From assembly GCA_003640385.1 (NCBI GenBank), contig RCAB01000191.1, forward strand, positions 1-64,000: a stretch of DNA of 64,000 bases. Direction: 5' to 3'. Positions within the stretch are counted from its first letter, which is position 1, and each line of letters begins with the position of its first letter. The notes under the pieces are model-generated. The model searched no databases, was not told the DNA's origin, and saw only the letters and a program-made list of their open reading frames with translations. This document shows positions 63,101-64,000 of the stretch, in pieces. The stretch is from Setaria digitata (lineage: Eukaryota > Nematoda > Chromadorea > Rhabditida > Setariidae). The translations under genes and the position numbers were made by a program.

Positions 63101-63460
63101 AGCAGAGAAGAAAAGAAGACAATCGATGTTCATCATTGTTATCAAGAATTTTAGCAGATGTTAAGAAAATTTATAATTTCTATTTTTTTTAATTAACATT
63201 AAAGTTGCTCCATTCAATTGATGATGATATTAATCCATATATATATATTAAAATTTTCCATTCCAAAATTTCAACTAATAGTTTTAGAATTTAATTATTC
63301 TTAAAAAGATAATTCCTAAAACTATACCTTTGTAATAGATGCTGATCGGTGCAATCAGTTAGATCAAATAAATTATGAAGCATTCGTTCTACTTTTAACA
63401 AATTTTGCAAAGCTGTAGAAGCGATTGTTGTATTCGATGATGGATTGAGTAATTCTGCTT
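57146..63460 (-). CDS. 3' part of a large BIG/ARFGEF-like helical-repeat protein
   Basis: Twelve exons in phase, 63460-63328, 62927-62776, 62258-62079, 61498-61346, 60992-60809, 60487-60343, 59846-59749, 59674-59517, 59021-58796, 58546-58372, 57950-57750, 57370-57146, encode about 675 residues; the gene continues beyond the window. Alternating hydrophobic patterns indicate HEAT-like helices. Resemblance to the C-terminal region of BIG1/2 Arf exchange factors is seen in RIARLGYACLRFLIKTS (BIG QLARSGTNCLENLVIS), in SSVDIAILFHCLDASFLVGRNF, in LPNLCKQTVLAWTIHSLTLYEM (BIG KPNLLKQETQSLACCLRILF), and in the last exon's NFAGRFLRRL. Family members act at the trans-Golgi. No Sec7 domain is in view, so BIG3-like or another HEAT protein remains possible. 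The 61346 exon joins the next only with a GC donor. Confidence 0.6.
58132..58168. repeat. AATC tetranucleotide repeat
   Basis: Interrupted CAAT/ATCA units next to a GATCGATTGATC palindrome, in an intron of the BIG-like gene. Similar in sequence (opposite strand) to the GATT tract at 25003-25045. Confidence 0.7.
59246..59290. repeat. (ATT)n trinucleotide microsatellite
   Basis: About 14 mostly perfect ATT units in an intron of the BIG-like gene, adjoining the duplicated joint at 59379. Confidence 0.85.
59287..59472. repeat. Single-N joint with 92-bp duplicated flanks
   Basis: N at 59379. The 92-bp copies 59287-59378 and 59381-59472 differ at one position (AAAAATTATT versus AAAAAATATT). The right copy ends 45 bases before a predicted exon boundary. 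Probable unmerged contig overlap. Confidence 0.85.
61524..61728. repeat. Single-N joint with 102-bp duplicated flanks
   Basis: N at 61626. The 102-bp copies 61524-61625 and 61627-61728 differ by one base (ATTGTTTAG versus ATTGCTTAG). Intronic. Probable unmerged contig overlap. Confidence 0.85.
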
Positions 63461-64000
63461 CTATAGCAAAAATTTAATTAATTAAAAAAAATTATATGCT
63501 TCATTCGCAAAAAATGGAAAGAAAAGCTAAACTGATACTCGTAAGGTTTATTATCACAGATGCGCAAATAGATGTGCATTTGTTAATGAGATGTGGGTGC
63601 AGAAGAGTGATTTAAATGATTACCTGAATTGCTTTCCTTTAATTAATGAAAAAAAAAACTCCCTAATTAGATAAATAGATGGTAATGGTGGAGAGGGATG
63701 ATCTAACTGATAATCATGGTTAAACTGGTTCCTCCTAATCAAAAATCAAAAGCAATGAATTGATAATCGAAGTAAAAAACATTTTTATCTACAGTTTTAA
63801 AATCTGCTGAAAAGATAATTTTTTTATTTAGTGTTTACCATCAAAACAGAAAGAAAAAAACAATAAACAAATTATTGCTGCTAACTTAACATATTATAAA
63901 GTTTCATGCGTGATAAATTCTTGAACGATTGAATTTAAATTTGGCGCAAATAAATTTAGTGTTAAATTCACTTACGACTCTAAATGTTCAATTGAAAAGA
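63461..64000 (-). other. Right edge, intron of the BIG-like gene with unresolved exon
   Basis: The gene continues to the right. The last 25 bases read FSIEHLES on the minus strand before a GTAAGT donor at 63975-63970, which looks like an exon end. Its phase does not match the next called exon (63460), so an intermediate exon is missing or this is chance. Confidence 0.3.

Noticed and set aside
63976..64000. Exon end reading FSIEHLES at the right edge
   Set aside because: Its phase does not fit the next exon at 63460 and too little sequence is visible to support it.

Overview
The window looks like nuclear DNA of a parasitic nematode, most likely a filarial or other spirurid worm. The evidence is strong A+T richness with very long A/T homopolymers, many short introns bounded by GT...TTTCAG, and start codons a few bases downstream of splice-acceptor-like sequences with no upstream exon, as expected for spliced-leader trans-splicing. 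The proteins are typical metazoan ones. I see no bacterial, viral or plasmid genes, no tRNA or rRNA, no CRISPR array and no intact transposon. Most apparent ORFs are exons or antisense shadows of exons. I rebuilt the genes by joining exons in phase.

Layout. Minus strand: rps-27 (1842-2314) and the ESCRT-I gene vps-28 (3952-5592). Plus strand: cox-4 (6805-7938), the Commander/Retriever gene VPS35L (8750-15001, 16 exons), an unidentified gene (15630-18182) and the U3 snoRNP gene IMP3 (19315-20507). Minus strand: a secreted vWC/vWD protein of the crossveinless-2/BMPER type (22280-28696), the BBSome gene bbs-9 (29735-37626) and a 63-residue single-pass membrane protein (39244-39808). Plus strand: mitochondrial trifunctional enzyme alpha, HADHA (41903-47854), a HAPSTR1 homologue (49704-50682), the ribosome-assembly factor nsa-2 (52681-54491, first codon not located) and the KEOPS kinase TP53RK/Bud32 (55079-56600). 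Minus strand, running off the right edge: the 3' part of a large helical-repeat protein resembling BIG/ARFGEF Arf exchange factors (57146 onward).

The genes are mostly housekeeping and belong to several systems: ribosomes and their assembly (rps-27, IMP3, nsa-2), mitochondria (cox-4, HADHA), membrane sorting (vps-28, VPS35L, the BIG-like gene), cilia (bbs-9), tRNA modification (TP53RK) and extracellular BMP control (the vWC/vWD protein). They do not form one pathway. Same-strand runs with gaps of about 0.6-1 kb could include operons, but the sequence alone does not prove it.

I did not find a new molecular system. The most useful observations are a perfect RFX/DAF-19 X-box about 100 bp upstream of bbs-9, a decayed or alternative copy of one VPS35L exon inside a nearby intron, an antisense coding-like exon inside HADHA intron 1, a 15-bp perfect inverted repeat between vps-28 and cox-4, and five single-N joints each flanked by duplicated sequence of about 54-125 bp that look like unmerged contig overlaps.
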